Below, in pieces: positions 12,805-13,946 of a DNA stretch of 13,946 nucleotides. Origin of the DNA: Campylobacteraceae bacterium (lineage in GTDB: Bacteria > Campylobacterota > Campylobacteria > Campylobacterales > Sulfurovaceae); NCBI GenBank assembly GCA_027026055.1, contig JALVPA010000016.1, forward strand, positions 1 to 13,946, written 5' to 3'. Each line of letters begins with the position of its first letter. The first letter of the stretch is position 1. The translations under genes were made by a program, and so were the position numbers. A model generated the notes under the pieces. That model worked only from the letters and a program-made list of their open reading frames with translations, was not told the DNA's origin and searched no databases.

Positions 12805-13946
12805 TCAGTCCATTTGTCTACGCATAAAAGTAGGTATGTCGAGTACCTCTTCGTTCTCCGCATTGTATCCGCCTATGACTTTGCGGTTTCCAATGGTGGA
12901 GATAGTACTGTTGACACTGCCCGTATTCAAGAGTGTCTCCTGTACTTGTTGAATCGATTTCGTAGGTTCGGGAATTGCGTTTTTGTCCTCGAAGCCCGTT
13001 GCGATGATGGTAATTTTGACTTCGTCCGGCGCCATGTTTTCGTTTGTCGTCGTACCGAATATGATGAAGGCTTCCTCGTCCGCACTCTCTTCGATGATAC
13101 CCATCGCTTCGCTGATCTCCATGATGGGATAATCCGGGTGGATATCGAAGTGTACGAGTACCCCTAGTGCACCGTCGATGGAGATATTGTCCAGCAGCGG
13201 CGATTCGATGGCGGCTTTTGTCGCGTCGTAGGCCGCACTCTGTCCGGAGCTGTATCCCGTACCCATCAGCGCCAGTCCGCGATGGCTCATGACTGTTTTG
13301 ACATCGGCGAAGTCTACGTTGATATCGTTGTCGCCGCCCGAGAGAATGACTTTCGAGATACCGCCTACCGCTTGTGCCAAAATGTCGTCGACGAGTTTGA
13401 AACTCTCTTTGATACCGAGATTTTGTTCGACGATGGAAAGGAGCTTTTCGTTCGGAATGACGATGATTGAATCGCTTTCGCGTTTGAGCTCTTCAAGACC
13501 TTCTTTGGCGAGTTTGGTACGCTTGCGTCCTTCGAATTTGAAAGGACTGGTAACGACGGAGACGGTCAATGCGCCCACTTCTTTCGCTGCTTGTGCGATA
13601 ATGGGTGCGGCACCCGTACCCGTACCGCCGCCGAGTCCCGCCGAGATAAAGACGATATCCGCGCCGTCGAGCATCGCTTTAATTTCGTCGAAACTCTCCA
13701 GGGCGGCTTCACGTCCCTTTTCGGGCATCATGCCCGCTCCGAGACCGCGCGTAGCGTTCATTCCGAGTTGGAGTTTAAACGGCGCTAAAGAGCTTTTCAA
13801 CGCTTGTGCGTCGGTGTTGGCTACGATGAGATCGATATCGGTGATGCCTTCTTGGATCATGTGATTGATCATATTGCCGCCGCCGCCGCCGACTCCAATC
13901 GCTTTGATCTTGGCGCCTTCGTTTGTTTTGTGTGTCTCTACGACAT
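12805..13946 (-). CDS. ftsZ: Cell division GTPase FtsZ (N-terminus cut by window edge)
   Basis: The frame is open from the right edge (codon 13944-13942) to TGA at 12807-12805, giving 379 visible residues; only the first dozen or so should be missing. The visible start reads VVETHKTNEGAKIKAIGVGGGGNM, the FtsZ N-terminal nucleotide-binding loop. The tubulin signature GLGGGTGTGAAPII follows, and the C-terminal peptide DIPTFMRRQMD is the conserved tail that binds FtsA and other partners. FtsZ polymerises with GTP into the division ring at mid-cell. An internal ATG at 13872 is not the start, because conserved sequence continues upstream. Between the globular domain and the tail is a short variable linker (SIQQVQETLLNTGSVNSTIS). 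ftsA would be expected upstream, outside the window. Confidence 0.97.
   Translation of the reverse strand, partial: VVETHKTNEGAKIKAIGVGGGGGNMINHMIQEGITDIDLIVANTDAQALKSSLAPFKLQLGMNATRGLGAGMMPEKGREAALESFDEIKAMLDGADIVFISAGLGGGTGTGAAPIIAQAAKEVGALTVSVVTSPFKFEGRKRTKLAKEGLEELKRESDSIIVIPNEKLLSIVEQNLGIKESFKLVDDILAQAVGGISKVILSGGDNDINVDFADVKTVMSHRGLALMGTGYSSGQSAAYDATKAAIESPLLDNISIDGALGVLVHFDIHPDYPIMEISEAMGIIEESADEEAFIIFGTTTNENMAPDEVKITIIATGFEDKNAIPEPTKSIQQVQETLLNTGSVNSTISTIGNRKVIGGYNAENEEVLDIPTFMRRQMD

Overview
The window is 13.9 kb of ordinary, gene-dense bacterial chromosome. It most resembles a member of the Campylobacterota (Epsilonproteobacteria), probably an environmental, Sulfurimonas- or Sulfurovum-like lineage. 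The basis is family recognition: a UPF0323-type lipoprotein next to a glutathionylspermidine-synthase-like ATP-grasp gene (an arrangement known from Campylobacter), a long-form threonine synthase of about 490 residues, a LysM/3D-domain wall protein, and promoters with clear TATAAT boxes but no obvious -35 box. The genus cannot be fixed from sequence reading alone.

Layout. Plus strand, 1-4050: the 3' end of argB (acetylglutamate kinase), an exported protein that reads as a complete seven-bladed beta-propeller, thrC (threonine synthase), and an exported protein with two LysM domains and a 3D domain. Minus strand, 4072-6027: uup, a two-cassette ABC-F ATPase, divergent from the next block. Plus strand, 6122-9242: a probable operon of a Ste24-type M48 membrane metalloprotease, prmC (release-factor methyltransferase), dtd (D-aminoacyl-tRNA deacylase) and a small four-helix membrane protein of the DUF4149 type. 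Positions 9243-9501 hold no gene; this is the most unusual DNA in the window, purine-rich on the plus strand, built from degenerate 7-base tandem repeats, with a 48-base twin-hairpin palindromic element in the middle. A short deoxyinosine/uracil-DNA-glycosylase-like gene (9502-9993) follows, and its stop codon lies inside three more perfect copies of the same heptamer. apaH (diadenosine tetraphosphatase) then runs tail-to-tail into the minus-strand gene for the ATP-grasp ligase, their stop codons overlapping. Upstream of that gene on the minus strand are its lipoprotein partner and ftsZ, which is cut by the right edge.

How the genes relate. Most are housekeeping: amino-acid synthesis (argB, thrC), translation quality (prmC, dtd, possibly uup), nucleotide-alarm clearance (apaH), base-excision repair, envelope (M48 protease, LysM/3D protein) and division (ftsZ). 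Two things deserve a second look. The first is the lipoprotein/ATP-grasp pair, which parallels the ygiB-ygiC and yjfM-yjfC pairs of enterobacteria and may be a protein-modification system. The second is the heptamer-plus-hairpin intergenic array flanking the glycosylase gene. I found no CRISPR array, tRNA, rRNA, prophage, IS element or complete defence system.
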